This document shows positions 8,557 through 17,464 of a stretch of DNA of 64,000 bases, one piece after another. A model generated the notes under the pieces. That model was not told the origin of the DNA. It searched no databases and saw nothing but the letters and a program-made list of their open reading frames with translations. The translations under genes and the position numbers were made by a program. How positions within the stretch are numbered: the stretch's first letter is position 1; each line of letters starts with the position of its first letter. Origin of the DNA: Clostridia bacterium (GTDB lineage: Bacteria > Bacillota > Clostridia > UMGS1840); contig JAGAKI010000073.1 in the NCBI GenBank assembly GCA_017625695.1, forward strand, positions 1-64,000. Direction: 5' to 3'.

Positions 8557-9396
8557 ATGTATCCGATTATCAAAAGAAAAGAACTCAATCCCACGGTTAC
8601 TCTGTTAGAAGTGAAAGCTCCCCGTGTTGCAAAAAAAGCAAAAGCGGGGCAGTTCATTATACTACGTGTGGATGAAGCTGGGGAACGAATCCCTTTAACT
8701 GTTGCTGATACCAATCCCGAAGCGGGAACGGTTACGATTATTTTCCAGATTGTAGGTGCTACCACCGAAAAATTGAATCACATTCCTGAAGGTGGCTCTC
8801 TCCACGATTTTGTGGGGCCACTCGGTGTACCCTCCCGTATTGAGGGGCTGAAAAAAGTGGCTGTTGTGGGTGGCGGCGTTGGCTGTGCCATTGCTTACCC
8901 CATTGCAAAAGCGTTGCATCAGCAGGGCACCGAAGTGCATTCTATTGTAGGGTTCCGTAATAAAGACCTGGTGATTTTGGAAGAAGAATTCAAAAACGCC
9001 AGCGACTTGGTGAAAATTATGACCGATGACGGCTCCTACGGAGAAAAGGGATTGGTTACCAATGCCCTAAAAGAATTGATTGACAGTGGGGAACAGTATG
9101 ACGAAGTCATTGCCATCGGTCCGCTTGTGATGATGAAGTTCGTAGCACAGCTGACCAAAGAATACGGAATTAAAACCACCGTCAGCATGAATCCCATTAT
9201 GATTGACGGTACCGGTATGTGTGGCGGTTGCCGGCTGACAGTTGGCGGAAAAACCAAGTTTGCTTGTGTAGACGGTCCGGATTTTGACGGTCATGAGGTA
9301 GATTTTGATGAAGCCATTCAGCGTTCCCGTATGTATTTTGAAACCGAACGTCACCATCACGAAGAAACCTGTAATTTGTTTAAGGGGGTAGAATAA
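8557..9396 (+). CDS. nfnA: NfnA-like FAD/NAD subunit of ferredoxin:NADP oxidoreductase
   Basis: 279 aa. Ferredoxin-reductase-like protein with FAD-binding (RIPLTVAD) and NAD-binding (VGGGVGCAIAYPIAKAL) segments and a C-terminal [2Fe-2S] motif (GTGMCGGCRLTVGG, then FACVDGPDFDGHEVD). It resembles PyrK, but the linkage to the following GltA/NfnB-type gene, whose start is 2 bp after this stop, points to NfnA of the electron-bifurcating NADH-dependent ferredoxin:NADP+ oxidoreductase. That cytoplasmic complex makes NADPH from NADH and reduced ferredoxin in anaerobes. Ribosome site GAAAGTGAGG precedes the ATG. The alternative is a sulfide dehydrogenase SudB-type subunit. Confidence 0.85.
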   Translation: MYPIIKRKELNPTVTLLEVKAPRVAKKAKAGQFIILRVDEAGERIPLTVADTNPEAGTVTIIFQIVGATTEKLNHIPEGGSLHDFVGPLGVPSRIEGLKKVAVVGGGVGCAIAYPIAKALHQQGTEVHSIVGFRNKDLVILEEEFKNASDLVKIMTDDGSYGEKGLVTNALKELIDSGEQYDEVIAIGPLVMMKFVAQLTKEYGIKTTVSMNPIMIDGTGMCGGCRLTVGGKTKFACVDGPDFDGHEVDFDEAIQRSRMYFETERHHHEETCNLFKGVE

Positions 9397-9397
9397 T

Positions 9398-10783
9398 ATG
9401 CCGAATATGTCACTGGAAAAAAATAAAATGCCCCATCAGGACCCCAATGTAAGAAATAAAAACTTTCAGGAAGTTGCATTGGGCTATACTTTGGAACAGG
9501 CAAAAGATGAAGCAGAACGTTGTCTTGGCTGTAAACACAAACCCTGTGTAGGCGGCTGTCCGGTTGCAATTGACATTCCTGCTTTTATTGCGAAAATCAA
9601 AGAAGAAGATTTAGAAGGTGCTTACGAAATTATCAATCGTTCCAGTTCCTTGCCTGCGGTTTGTGGCAGAGTATGTCCTCAGGAAACCCAATGCGAAGCG
9701 AAATGTGTTCGCGGCATCAAAGGGGAACCGGTTGCTATCGGACGTTTGGAACGGTTTGTGGCAGACTGGCACCGTTTGAACGTGGAAAAAGAACCTGCTC
9801 TTGCGGCAAAAAACGGACATAAAGTTGCGGTAATCGGTGCAGGACCTGCAGGTTTGACCTGTGCGGGAGACCTGGCAAAAGCCGGCTATGAGGTAACCGT
9901 ATTTGAAGCACTTCACGTTGCCGGTGGTGTGTTGGTTTACGGAATCCCCGAATTCCGTCTGCCTAAGGCAATCGTTCATGCGGAAATTGATAAGCTGAAA
10001 AAAATCGGTGTTACGATCGAAACCAATACCGTAGTCGGGAAAGCGGTATCGGTTGACGAACTGTTCTCGGAAGGTTTTGAAGCGATATTCATCGGTTCCG
10101 GTGCAGGACTTCCCCGTTTTATGGGAATCCCCGGCGAAAACTTCAACGGCGTATTCTCTGCCAATGAATTTTTAACCAGAATCAATCTGATGAAAGCTTA
10201 CCGTGACGATGCCAATACGCCGGTTCATCACGGCAAAAACGTGGCAGTTGTCGGCGGCGGAAATGTTGCCATGGATGCGGCACGTTGTGCAAAACGTCTG
10301 GGTGCGGAAAATGTGTATATTGTTTACCGCCGTTCTTTAGACGAAATGCCTGCCAGAAAAGAAGAAGTGGAACATGCAATGGAAGAGGGCATTATCTTTA
10401 AAACCCTCTGCAATCCCGTGGAAATTACAGGAAACGAAAATAAATTTGTTTCCGGAATGAAGTGTGTGGAAATGGAACTGGGCGAACCGGATGCTTCCGG
10501 CAGAAGAAGGCCGGTAGAAAAACCGGACAGCGAATTTATGCTGGATGTGGACTGTGTGATTATGTCCATCGGTACTTCTCCCAATCCCCTCATTAAAAGC
10601 ACTACCGAAGGTCTGGAAACCAATGCACACGGATGTATTGTAACCAATGAGGGCGGCCTGACTTCCCGTGAAGGGGTCTATGCCGGTGGGGATGCAGTAA
10701 CCGGTGCAGCTACCGTAATTTTAGCAATGGGTGCCGGTAAAACTGCGGCACAATCCATTGACGAATATCTGAAGAACAAATAA
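9398..10783 (+). CDS. nfnB: NfnB/GltA-type NADPH oxidoreductase subunit
   Basis: 461 aa. N-terminal iron-sulfur domain with two Cys groups: C42, C45, C50, C54 (CLGCKHKPCVGGCP) and C89, C93, C99, C103. Two Rossmann folds follow (VIGAGPAGLTCAGDLAKAGY and VAVVGGGNVAMDAARCAKRLG), and the C-terminal FAD motif is YAGGDAVTGAATVILAMGAGK. This architecture fits glutamate synthase small-subunit homologues and NfnB. No large glutamate synthase subunit is nearby, and the gene follows nfnA directly, so the Nfn assignment is preferred. Length agrees with NfnB (about 465 aa). Confidence 0.88.
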   Translation: MPNMSLEKNKMPHQDPNVRNKNFQEVALGYTLEQAKDEAERCLGCKHKPCVGGCPVAIDIPAFIAKIKEEDLEGAYEIINRSSSLPAVCGRVCPQETQCEAKCVRGIKGEPVAIGRLERFVADWHRLNVEKEPALAAKNGHKVAVIGAGPAGLTCAGDLAKAGYEVTVFEALHVAGGVLVYGIPEFRLPKAIVHAEIDKLKKIGVTIETNTVVGKAVSVDELFSEGFEAIFIGSGAGLPRFMGIPGENFNGVFSANEFLTRINLMKAYRDDANTPVHHGKNVAVVGGGNVAMDAARCAKRLGAENVYIVYRRSLDEMPARKEEVEHAMEEGIIFKTLCNPVEITGNENKFVSGMKCVEMELGEPDASGRRRPVEKPDSEFMLDVDCVIMSIGTSPNPLIKSTTEGLETNAHGCIVTNEGGLTSREGVYAGGDAVTGAATVILAMGAGKTAAQSIDEYLKNK

Positions 10784-10793
10784 ACAGAAGAAC

Positions 10794-10822
10794 AAAAAAG
10801 AGGCTGGGATAGCCTCTTTTTT
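10794..10822. terminator. Bidirectional terminator between nfnB and patatin gene
   Basis: AAAAAAGAGGCT (10794-10805) / AGCCTCTTTTTT (10811-10822) with a 5-nt loop, between convergent genes. Poly-T follows the stem on both strands. Confidence 0.85.
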
Positions 10823-10833
10823 ATGCTTATTTT

Positions 10834-12093
10834 CTACAATAAATCAAATACTCTGAGATAAAAACCCGCAACTGCTTCTTTGGGAAACAGGGGAGCCACC
10901 GAAAATACCACTTCCGGATTGGTTTTAAATGCTGTGGCAAGACACAGAGTAATGGTTTTTGAATCTAAGTTTTTCAGTAAATCCGGGGAAAAAGTAAGTT
11001 TTTTGTTAAAAATATTTTCCACGAAAGATACAATCTGTTTTTCCTCTGCTTGTTGTTTTACAGTTGTTGCGAGCACTTCGTGAAAGCTGTCTGCAGAATA
11101 CAGCGTTAAGGGGGTTACTCCGAAAATTTTTGCTGTCATTTCTGCTGCAACGGTTAGTATCACGGGAATGGTGAGGGGGTTTTCGGTCTCTGTCTGCAGA
11201 GCTTTTTCCAACGCAGTATATCCTGCCGTTTGCAACAGATTCCCTTTGATACGGGCAGCAGAGAAAAATTCTTTCCAGTTTCGCAATGTAATGTGTTTTT
11301 GTTTGGCAAGTCTGGAAAAATCGTGTTTGGCGAAGGTGTAATAGGTTCCGTCAAAAAACGAAAAAGCCTTTAAGGTATCCAGATATCCCAACCGGATATT
11401 CCGTCTGGCAGTCTCTTTCTCAAAAATTAAAAAATTCCCCAAATCCCATTTAGGACTGATATACGTTACGTTTTTGGATTCCTTTAGCTCCTTGACTGAA
11501 TTTTTGATCAGACCGACAGCCTCTAAATTCACCACAATGATCCGTTTGGCACCCTTTCGTTCTGCCAGATGAATCGGCATATTGTCATAGTATCCGCCGT
11601 CGATGTATTCGGTTTCTTCAATCTGATGTCCTTTGACTGCGGGAAAACAGGCGGCACTTGCCATCAGATAGTCGGAAAGCTGACCTTCGGGAATGTCTTC
11701 GGTGTAAACTTCCAAAGGGTCCAGACCTTTCTTTTTTACAGTTACCAGACCAAATTCTATTTGAGAATTACGGATTTTGTCTTCGTTTACATAGCGGGAC
11801 AAAAGCTCCCGGAGTCCTTCTGCCGAGGCTCCGCCTTTTTTCAGAAATTCTTTGGCATAAGCGGTCAGCGACGGCTTTTCGTTTAAGTCAAATACCATAG
11901 AAGTGTCGATTTCTTCCCAAAGAGAAACCGCTTCTTCAAAAGAATCCTGTGCAATCAGGGCACCATTTAAGGCACCCACCGAAGTTCCGGTCACAATATC
12001 CACCGTGATACCGAGTTCCCGGAGTGCTTGCCATACGCCAATCTGATAGGCTCCCCGGGAACCGCCTCCCGCCAGCACCAATGCAGTTTTCAT
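10834..12093 (-). CDS. Patatin-like phospholipase (RssA type)
   Basis: 419 aa. Patatin domain at the N-terminus with the oxyanion-hole motif LAGGGSRGAYQIG, the nucleophile elbow GTSVGALNG and the catalytic Asp motif YIDGGYYDNMP. It is predicted to be a serine lipid acyl hydrolase. The C-terminal 150 residues or so do not match a domain I recognise. The start is placed at 12093, where MKTALVLAGGG begins after a GAGGTG ribosome site. An in-frame upstream ATG at 12249 is rejected because it lies upstream of the promoter at 12136-12164 and encodes unrelated residues. Confidence 0.85.
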   Translation of the reverse strand: MKTALVLAGGGSRGAYQIGVWQALRELGITVDIVTGTSVGALNGALIAQDSFEEAVSLWEEIDTSMVFDLNEKPSLTAYAKEFLKKGGASAEGLRELLSRYVNEDKIRNSQIEFGLVTVKKKGLDPLEVYTEDIPEGQLSDYLMASAACFPAVKGHQIEETEYIDGGYYDNMPIHLAERKGAKRIIVVNLEAVGLIKNSVKELKESKNVTYISPKWDLGNFLIFEKETARRNIRLGYLDTLKAFSFFDGTYYTFAKHDFSRLAKQKHITLRNWKEFFSAARIKGNLLQTAGYTALEKALQTETENPLTIPVILTVAAEMTAKIFGVTPLTLYSADSFHEVLATTVKQQAEEKQIVSFVENIFNKKLTFSPDLLKNLDSKTITLCLATAFKTNPEVVFSVAPLFPKEAVAGFYLRVFDLL

Positions 12094-12135
12094 TCTATCA
12101 CCTCGTAGTTTTGGCAAATCATTCTTGTTACTATT

Positions 12136-12164
12136 AGTATACCGCACTTTTTTCAAAATATCAA
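12136..12164 (-). promoter_or_regulatory. Promoter of the patatin gene
   Basis: Minus strand: TTGATA (12159-12164), 17-bp spacer, TATACT (12136-12141). Its position supports the patatin start at 12093. Confidence 0.75.
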
Positions 12165-12194
12165 CCAAAATTTGGAAGATTGCCTTTGTATTGT

Positions 12195-12223
12195 TTGACA
12201 GATGACGTTTTTTGTGATATGAT
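12195..12223 (+). promoter_or_regulatory. Promoter of ksgA
   Basis: TTGACA (12195-12200), 17-bp spacer, TATGAT (12218-12223). Divergent from the patatin promoter, with the two -35 boxes about 30 bp apart. Confidence 0.8.
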
Positions 12224-12342
12224 ATTGATGTGAGAAGTTGGATTATCAACAGAAATCTATCAGCTGATATACGATTGAAAGTTTAGAACCTTCCCTCATA
12301 ATGGGAAGCTGTTTTTCTGAATATAGAAAGGGAATTGGTGCT

Positions 12343-13146
12343 ATGGCGAAAATTGTGGCAAAAAAATCACTGGGACAAAACTTTTTGCAGGATGATTCGG
12401 TGATTGAAAATATCGTGATACAGGCAGGAGTCAATCCGGATACCGATGTGTTAGAAATCGGACCAGGTCTGGGTGCAGTGACCGATTTGTTGGTAGAACG
12501 TGCAAGAAATGTGGTAGCAGTGGAAATTGATGACCGTCTGTATCATAATCTTGTGAAAAAGCATGGTTGCCGTGAAAATTTTAAAATTATCAATGCCGAT
12601 ATTTTAGAAACCGACTTATCAGAGATTGTTACCGACAATATGATTGTGGTGGCAAATCTGCCTTACTATATTACTACTCCCATTATTACCAAACTGGTGG
12701 AGAATCCCTGTGGATTGAAATCCTTAACTGTGATGGTGCAGTTGGAAGTAGCAAAGCGTATTTGTGCTGACCACACCCAAAAGGATTACGGTGCCATCTC
12801 GGTTTTTTGTAATTATCATTGCGATACCGAACTTCTTTTTACGGTGCCGCCTGAAGCTTTTGATCCCATTCCGAAAGTGACTTCCGCAGTGATGAAACTT
12901 CGTTTTCGTGAGGAAAAAGCAGTAACTCCCAAAAATGAAAAACAGTTCTTCTCGGTAGTGAAAGCGGCATTTTCCAATCGCCGTAAAACTTTGGCAAATT
13001 GTTTGATGCAAAGTTTTTCGTTATCCCGTGAGGAAGCAGTCGGTCTGATTACTTCCTGCGGCTTGTCGGAAACCGTCCGGGGAGAAAAACTTTCGCTTTT
13101 GGATTTTTGTAATCTTAGCGACCGGATGTGCGATCGGACAAACTAA
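12343..13146 (+). CDS. rsmA: 16S rRNA dimethyladenosine transferase KsgA/RsmA
   Basis: 267 aa. SAM-dependent Rossmann methyltransferase with KKSLGQNFLQD at the N-terminus, motif I EIGPGLGAVTDLL and motif IV NLPYYITTPII. It dimethylates two adjacent adenines in the 3'-terminal helix of 16S rRNA late in 30S assembly. The start is set at the ATG of MAKIVAKKSLGQNF. An in-frame ATG at 12301 would add 14 atypical residues and lacks a ribosome site. It stands alone between its promoter and pckG. Confidence 0.93.
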   Translation: MAKIVAKKSLGQNFLQDDSVIENIVIQAGVNPDTDVLEIGPGLGAVTDLLVERARNVVAVEIDDRLYHNLVKKHGCRENFKIINADILETDLSEIVTDNMIVVANLPYYITTPIITKLVENPCGLKSLTVMVQLEVAKRICADHTQKDYGAISVFCNYHCDTELLFTVPPEAFDPIPKVTSAVMKLRFREEKAVTPKNEKQFFSVVKAAFSNRRKTLANCLMQSFSLSREEAVGLITSCGLSETVRGEKLSLLDFCNLSDRMCDRTN

Positions 13147-13203
13147 CACAAACCAAACCAATCAAATGAAAACAAAAAAAACCAAAAAAATTGATAAAAA
13201 GAC

Positions 13204-13232
13204 TTGCAAAAAGAAAAACGGTATGGTAGAAT
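13204..13232 (+). promoter_or_regulatory. Promoter of pckG
   Basis: TTGCAA (13204-13209), 17-bp spacer, TAGAAT (13227-13232). Leader of about 90 nt to the ATG at 13330, preceded by an AAAAAGGAG ribosome site. Confidence 0.7.
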
Positions 13233-13329
13233 AGTGGTATAATGGGTGGAAATAGGATTTTTTCAAAAACCATCCGCTGAAAAATTGATTAAAAATATAT
13301 GTTATCAATAAGAAAAAGGAGTCCTCAAA

Positions 13330-15081
13330 ATGACAGACAACAAATTTGTGTTAAGCTGGGTTGAAGAAATGAAAAACCTGGTAAAACCCGCTAATGTAGT
13401 ATGGATTGACGGTAGTGAAGAACAGCTGGATGCTCTGAGAGAACAGTCTTGTAAATCCGGTGAAATCATCCGTTTAGACCAGGAAAAATTACCCGGATGT
13501 TTCTACCACAGAACCGCTCAGAACGACGTTGCTCGTATAGAAGACAGAACCTTCATCTGTGCAACTTCCGAAGAAGAAGCAGGCCCCACCAACAACTGGA
13601 TGGATCCCAAAGCTGCTTATGAAAAATTAGGCAAATTATTCGATGGTTCCATGGCAGGAAAAACCATGTATGTAATTCCTTTCATTATGGGTGTGTTGGG
13701 CTCTCCCTTCTCTAAAGTTGGTATCGAAATTACCGACAGCATCTACGTTGTATTAAACATGGCAATTATGACCCGTGTTGGTCTCCAGGCTGAAAAACAG
13801 CTGGGTGACAGCGCAGATTTCACCAAATGCTTACACGCTTGTAAAGATGTAAACCCCGACGAAAGATATATCATGCACTTCCCCCAGGACAACACTATCT
13901 GGAGCATCAATTCTGCATATGGCGGAAACGTGCTGCTGGGTAAAAAATGTCTGGCTCTGCGTATTGCAAGCTACTTGGGTAAAAAAGAAGGCTGGATGGC
14001 AGAACATATGCTGATCTTAGGTCTGGAAAATCCCAAGGGTGAAGTGAAATACATTGCTGCAGCGTTCCCCTCTGCTTGTGGTAAAACCAACCTGGCAATG
14101 TTAATTCCTCCCTCTATCTTAAAAGGTTACAAAGTATATACTGTAGGTGATGATATCGCTTGGATCCGTGTTGGTAAAGACGGCAGACTGTGGGCTATGA
14201 ACCCCGAAGCTGGTTTCTTCGGCGTTGCTCCCGGTACCTCCAACAAAACCAACCCCAATGCTCTGGCAACTACTATGAAAAACACCATCTTCACCAACGT
14301 ATTCTTAAAAGATGATAACACCGTATGGTGGGAAGGTATGGACGGCGAAGCTCCGGCTACCGGTACCGACTGGTTAGGTAACCCCTGGACTCCTGAATCC
14401 GGCGTAAAAGGTGCACATCCCAATTCCAGATTCACTGCTCCCGCTTGTCAGTGTCCTTGCATTTCTCCCGAATTTGAATCTACTGAAGGTGTACCGCTGT
14501 CTGCAATCGTATTCGGTGGCAGACGTGCAAAAACTGCTCCCCTGGTATACCAGTCTTTCAACTGGAACCACGGTGTATTCATGGGTGCTACCATGGCTTC
14601 TGAAACTACTGCTGCAGCTGCAGGTGCGGTTGGCGTAGTTCGTCGTGACCCCATGGCTATGATTCCCTTCTGCGGTTACAATATGGGTGATTACTTCCAG
14701 CATTGGTTGGATATGGGCACCAAAACTGATAAACTGCCCTTAATCTTCCACGTGAACTGGTTCAGAACCAACGCAGACGGCAAATTCATCTGGCCCGGAT
14801 TCGGTGATAATATCCGTGTATTAAACTGGATTTTAGCAAGATGTGCAGGCGAAGTTGATGCTGTGGAAACTGAAATCGGTTATCTGCCCAAGAAAGAAGA
14901 CTTAGACTTAACTGGTTTAGATATTTCTCCCGAAGTATTAGACGAACTGCTGAGCGTTGATAAAGAAGTTTGGTTAGAAGAAATCAAAGGTATTGGCGAA
15001 TTCTTTGCAAAATTCGGTGACAAACTGCCCAAAGAACTGGCAGCTGAACTGGAAAACTTAAAAGCAAGACTGGCAAAATAA
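13330..15081 (+). CDS. pckG: GTP-dependent phosphoenolpyruvate carboxykinase
   Basis: 583 aa. GTP-type PEPCK: kinase-1 P-loop with the reactive Cys in AAFPSACGKTNLAML, metal and substrate segments NPEAGFFGVAPGTSNKTNPN, and FGGRRAKTAPL. It interconverts oxaloacetate plus GTP with PEP plus CO2 plus GDP. In a fermenting anaerobe with the citrate synthase at 52825 it may run in either direction (inference). The sequence uses a narrow set of codons and favours C-ending codons such as AAC, ACC and TTC more than its neighbours do, suggesting high expression. Monocistronic, with its own promoter and terminator. Confidence 0.95.
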   Translation: MTDNKFVLSWVEEMKNLVKPANVVWIDGSEEQLDALREQSCKSGEIIRLDQEKLPGCFYHRTAQNDVARIEDRTFICATSEEEAGPTNNWMDPKAAYEKLGKLFDGSMAGKTMYVIPFIMGVLGSPFSKVGIEITDSIYVVLNMAIMTRVGLQAEKQLGDSADFTKCLHACKDVNPDERYIMHFPQDNTIWSINSAYGGNVLLGKKCLALRIASYLGKKEGWMAEHMLILGLENPKGEVKYIAAAFPSACGKTNLAMLIPPSILKGYKVYTVGDDIAWIRVGKDGRLWAMNPEAGFFGVAPGTSNKTNPNALATTMKNTIFTNVFLKDDNTVWWEGMDGEAPATGTDWLGNPWTPESGVKGAHPNSRFTAPACQCPCISPEFESTEGVPLSAIVFGGRRAKTAPLVYQSFNWNHGVFMGATMASETTAAAAGAVGVVRRDPMAMIPFCGYNMGDYFQHWLDMGTKTDKLPLIFHVNWFRTNADGKFIWPGFGDNIRVLNWILARCAGEVDAVETEIGYLPKKEDLDLTGLDISPEVLDELLSVDKEVWLEEIKGIGEFFAKFGDKLPKELAAELENLKARLAK

Positions 15082-15095
15082 TCAACCCTACCATC

Positions 15096-15129
15096 AAAAA
15101 GCTCTGTCCGAAAGAGGACAGAGCTTTTT
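15096..15129. terminator. Terminator between pckG and murA
   Basis: AAAAAGCTCTGTCC (15096-15109) / GGACAGAGCTTTTT (15116-15129), 6-nt loop, between convergent genes and flanked by A/T runs, so usable from both sides. Confidence 0.88.
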
Positions 15130-15136
15130 TGTTATA

Positions 15137-16387
15137 TCACGAAAATAACTCGATTTGAGCACCTAAGCTTTTAAAATTCTCTACGATATTGTGGTACCCC
15201 CGAAGCAGATGTCCGCTGTCGGAAACAGTGGTAGTTCCCTCTGCCATCAGACCGGCAATAATCAATGCGGCAGATGCCCGTAAATCGCTGGCACAAACCT
15301 GAGCGCCGTTTAAGCGGGGAGTTCCCTCGATCACAGCAGTTCTGCCCTCGGTGGTGATTTTGGCACCTAAACGCTTGAATTCACCGATATGCATAAAACG
15401 GTTTTCAAAAATGGTTTCGGTAATAATAGAAGTACCTTTGGCACAACAAAGCATCGCGCAGAACTGTGCTTGTAAATCGGTGGGGAAACCGGGATAGGGC
15501 AGAGTTTTGATATCTACGGCACGGTAGGAGCTTTTGCCCTCTACCGTTACGGTGGTATCTTTCATTGTCACATTGGTTCCGGTTTCTTTTAACTTGGCAA
15601 TCACGGGAGTTAAATGTTCGCTCATTACATTGGTTAAGGTAACCTTTCCGCCGGTAGCTGCCGCTGCAAGCATATAGGTACCGGCTTCAATACGATCAGG
15701 GATGATGGTATGCTCGCCACCGTGTAGGGAAGAAACTCCTTCGATTTTTATGGTGTCAGTACCGGCATCGGAAATCTGGGCGCCCATTTCGTTGAGGAAG
15801 TTGGCAAGGTCGATGATTTCGGGTTCTGCGGCGGCGTTTTCGATGAGGGTGGTTCCTTTTGCCAATGTTGCAGCCATCATCAGATTTTCAGTGGCACCCA
15901 CGCTGGGAAAATCCAGATAAATTTTATTTCCTTTCAGTTTGTTTGCCTTCAGGGAAATATAACCGTTTTTTGTATGAATGGAAGCACCCAGTTTGGAAAA
16001 GCCTTTCAGGTGTAAATCAATCGGTCTTGCACCAATCGGACAACCGCCGGGATGGGCGATTTCGGCGTATCCCTCCCTGGCGAGTAAGGGACCGGCTACT
16101 AAAAATGAAGCACGCAGACGATTGGTAATATCGTAGGAGGCAAAGGGGGATATTTCTTTGGATGCTTCGCAGAGATAGGTTTGACTTTGCTGTTTGATCT
16201 GTTTTCCTGTTGCAGAAAGCAAAATTTGCATATTGGAAATGTCGGAAATTGGCGGTATATTGTTGACTTTGCAATCATCATCGCATAACAGGGTGGCGGC
16301 AAGGATGGGAAGTGCTGCATTTTTGGAACCCTGTACAGCAATGGTTCCGAATAATGGGTGTTTCCCTTTGATTTCGATGGTTGGCAA
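15137..16387 (-). CDS. murA: UDP-GlcNAc 1-carboxyvinyltransferase MurA
   Basis: 416 aa. EPSP-synthase fold with QGSKNAALPILAATLL near the N-terminus (UDP-GlcNAc-binding Lys and Asn) and the catalytic loop HPGGCPIGARPIDLH, whose Cys corresponds to Cys115 of E. coli MurA, the fosfomycin target. It catalyses the first committed step of peptidoglycan precursor synthesis in the cytoplasm. Full length. Low-GC Firmicutes often have two MurA paralogues; which one this is cannot be decided here. Ribosome site AAAGGAGAATG overlaps the leader end. Confidence 0.93.
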   Translation of the reverse strand: MPTIEIKGKHPLFGTIAVQGSKNAALPILAATLLCDDDCKVNNIPPISDISNMQILLSATGKQIKQQSQTYLCEASKEISPFASYDITNRLRASFLVAGPLLAREGYAEIAHPGGCPIGARPIDLHLKGFSKLGASIHTKNGYISLKANKLKGNKIYLDFPSVGATENLMMAATLAKGTTLIENAAAEPEIIDLANFLNEMGAQISDAGTDTIKIEGVSSLHGGEHTIIPDRIEAGTYMLAAAATGGKVTLTNVMSEHLTPVIAKLKETGTNVTMKDTTVTVEGKSSYRAVDIKTLPYPGFPTDLQAQFCAMLCCAKGTSIITETIFENRFMHIGEFKRLGAKITTEGRTAVIEGTPRLNGAQVCASDLRASAALIIAGLMAEGTTTVSDSGHLLRGYHNIVENFKSLGAQIELFS

Positions 16388-16492
16388 CTGACATTCTCCT
16401 TTTTGATCATACTACAAAACTACACTTAGTATTACCTGATTCCCCGGAAACATACTGCGTAAAATTGTAACATAAATGTAATAAAAAAAATC

Positions 16493-16521
16493 GTGACATT
16501 TCACATGGTAAGTAGTATAAT
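16493..16521 (+). promoter_or_regulatory. Promoter of cdaA-cdaR
   Basis: GTGACA (16493-16498), 17-bp spacer, TATAAT (16516-16521), about 64 bp before the cdaA start. Confidence 0.75.
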
Positions 16522-16584
16522 AAAAATGACTTCGTATAGAATGATTCTGATAGACGATTGATAATTGTGACCGGAGGTGAGAAA

Positions 16585-17436
16585 ATGCCGTTTCATTTTA
16601 ATATTCCGTCAGGTCTGACGATGCTGTCCACTATGCGTCTGGCTGATTATGTGGATATTATTGTGGTTGCCTACCTGATTTATAAAATTGCAAAGTTTTT
16701 TAAGGATACCCGTGCCGTTCAGGTTTTGAAGGGCATTGTGGTACTGATGGTCTGTGTACAGCTGTCGGAAATCTTTAAGCTGAATACCATTAACTTTATT
16801 TTGCAGAATACAATGCAGGTGGGACTTTTGGCGGTATTTATTCTGTTTCAGCCGGAAATCCGTTCCGCCCTGGCAAGAGTGGGGAAAAGCCGTCTGAGTT
16901 TTCTGAATTTTGACGGGGATGACCGTTCCGACCCTGTGGTAAATGTGATTAACGCCGTGACGGCATCTGCAAAAGCGTTATCGGAAAGGAAAATCGGTGC
17001 TCTGATTGTCATTGAACAGGCTACCAAAATTATGGATATCGTAAGAACGGGAGTTTCGTTGGATGCTCAGGTTTCCACCGAACTTCTCAATAATATTTTC
17101 TATCCCAAAGCACCATTACACGACGGTGCGGTTATCATCGGGGATGGCAAAATCAAAGCTGCTTCCTGTTTTTTACCTCTGTCGCAGAATGACAGCTTAG
17201 AATCAGAACTTGGTACTCGTCACCGTGCAGGGTTGGGAATTACCGAGGGAAGCGACTGTATCACTGTGATTGTGTCGGAAGAAACCGGGAAAATTTCTTT
17301 GGCTTGTAATGGCGGTCTGACTCGTAACTTAAGTCCTGCGGTCTTAAAAGAAGCACTTACCAAGTTGCTGATCAAAGAGGAAAAGACCAATAAAAAAGTA
17401 AACCTGAAAAAAATTGTAAAGAAAATTAAAAAATAA
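16585..17436 (+). CDS. cdaA: Diadenylate cyclase CdaA
   Basis: 283 aa. The N-terminal part has hydrophobic membrane helices; the following DisA_N/DAC domain carries the catalytic motifs LHDGAVIIGDG (DGA) and GTRHRAGLG (RHR). It condenses two ATP to c-di-AMP, which controls potassium, osmolyte and cell-wall homeostasis. The start is set at the ATG after GGAGGTGAGAAA; an in-frame ATG 27 bp upstream has no ribosome site. The next gene, cdaR, encodes its usual membrane regulator. The basic tail after the DAC domain is lysine-rich. Confidence 0.93.
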   Translation: MPFHFNIPSGLTMLSTMRLADYVDIIVVAYLIYKIAKFFKDTRAVQVLKGIVVLMVCVQLSEIFKLNTINFILQNTMQVGLLAVFILFQPEIRSALARVGKSRLSFLNFDGDDRSDPVVNVINAVTASAKALSERKIGALIVIEQATKIMDIVRTGVSLDAQVSTELLNNIFYPKAPLHDGAVIIGDGKIKAASCFLPLSQNDSLESELGTRHRAGLGITEGSDCITVIVSEETGKISLACNGGLTRNLSPAVLKEALTKLLIKEEKTNKKVNLKKIVKKIKK

Positions 17437-17464
17437 GTTAAAAAATCTGTAATAGGAGGTCCTT

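Noticed and set aside
8557-9396. Second PyrK
   Set aside because: The domain layout is similar, but the coupling to an NfnB/GltA-type gene and a true pyrK next to pyrD at 32881 make NfnA the better call.
12094-12249. N-terminal 52-residue extension of the patatin protein
   Set aside because: It starts upstream of the promoter and lacks a ribosome site, while the patatin motif begins right at 12093.
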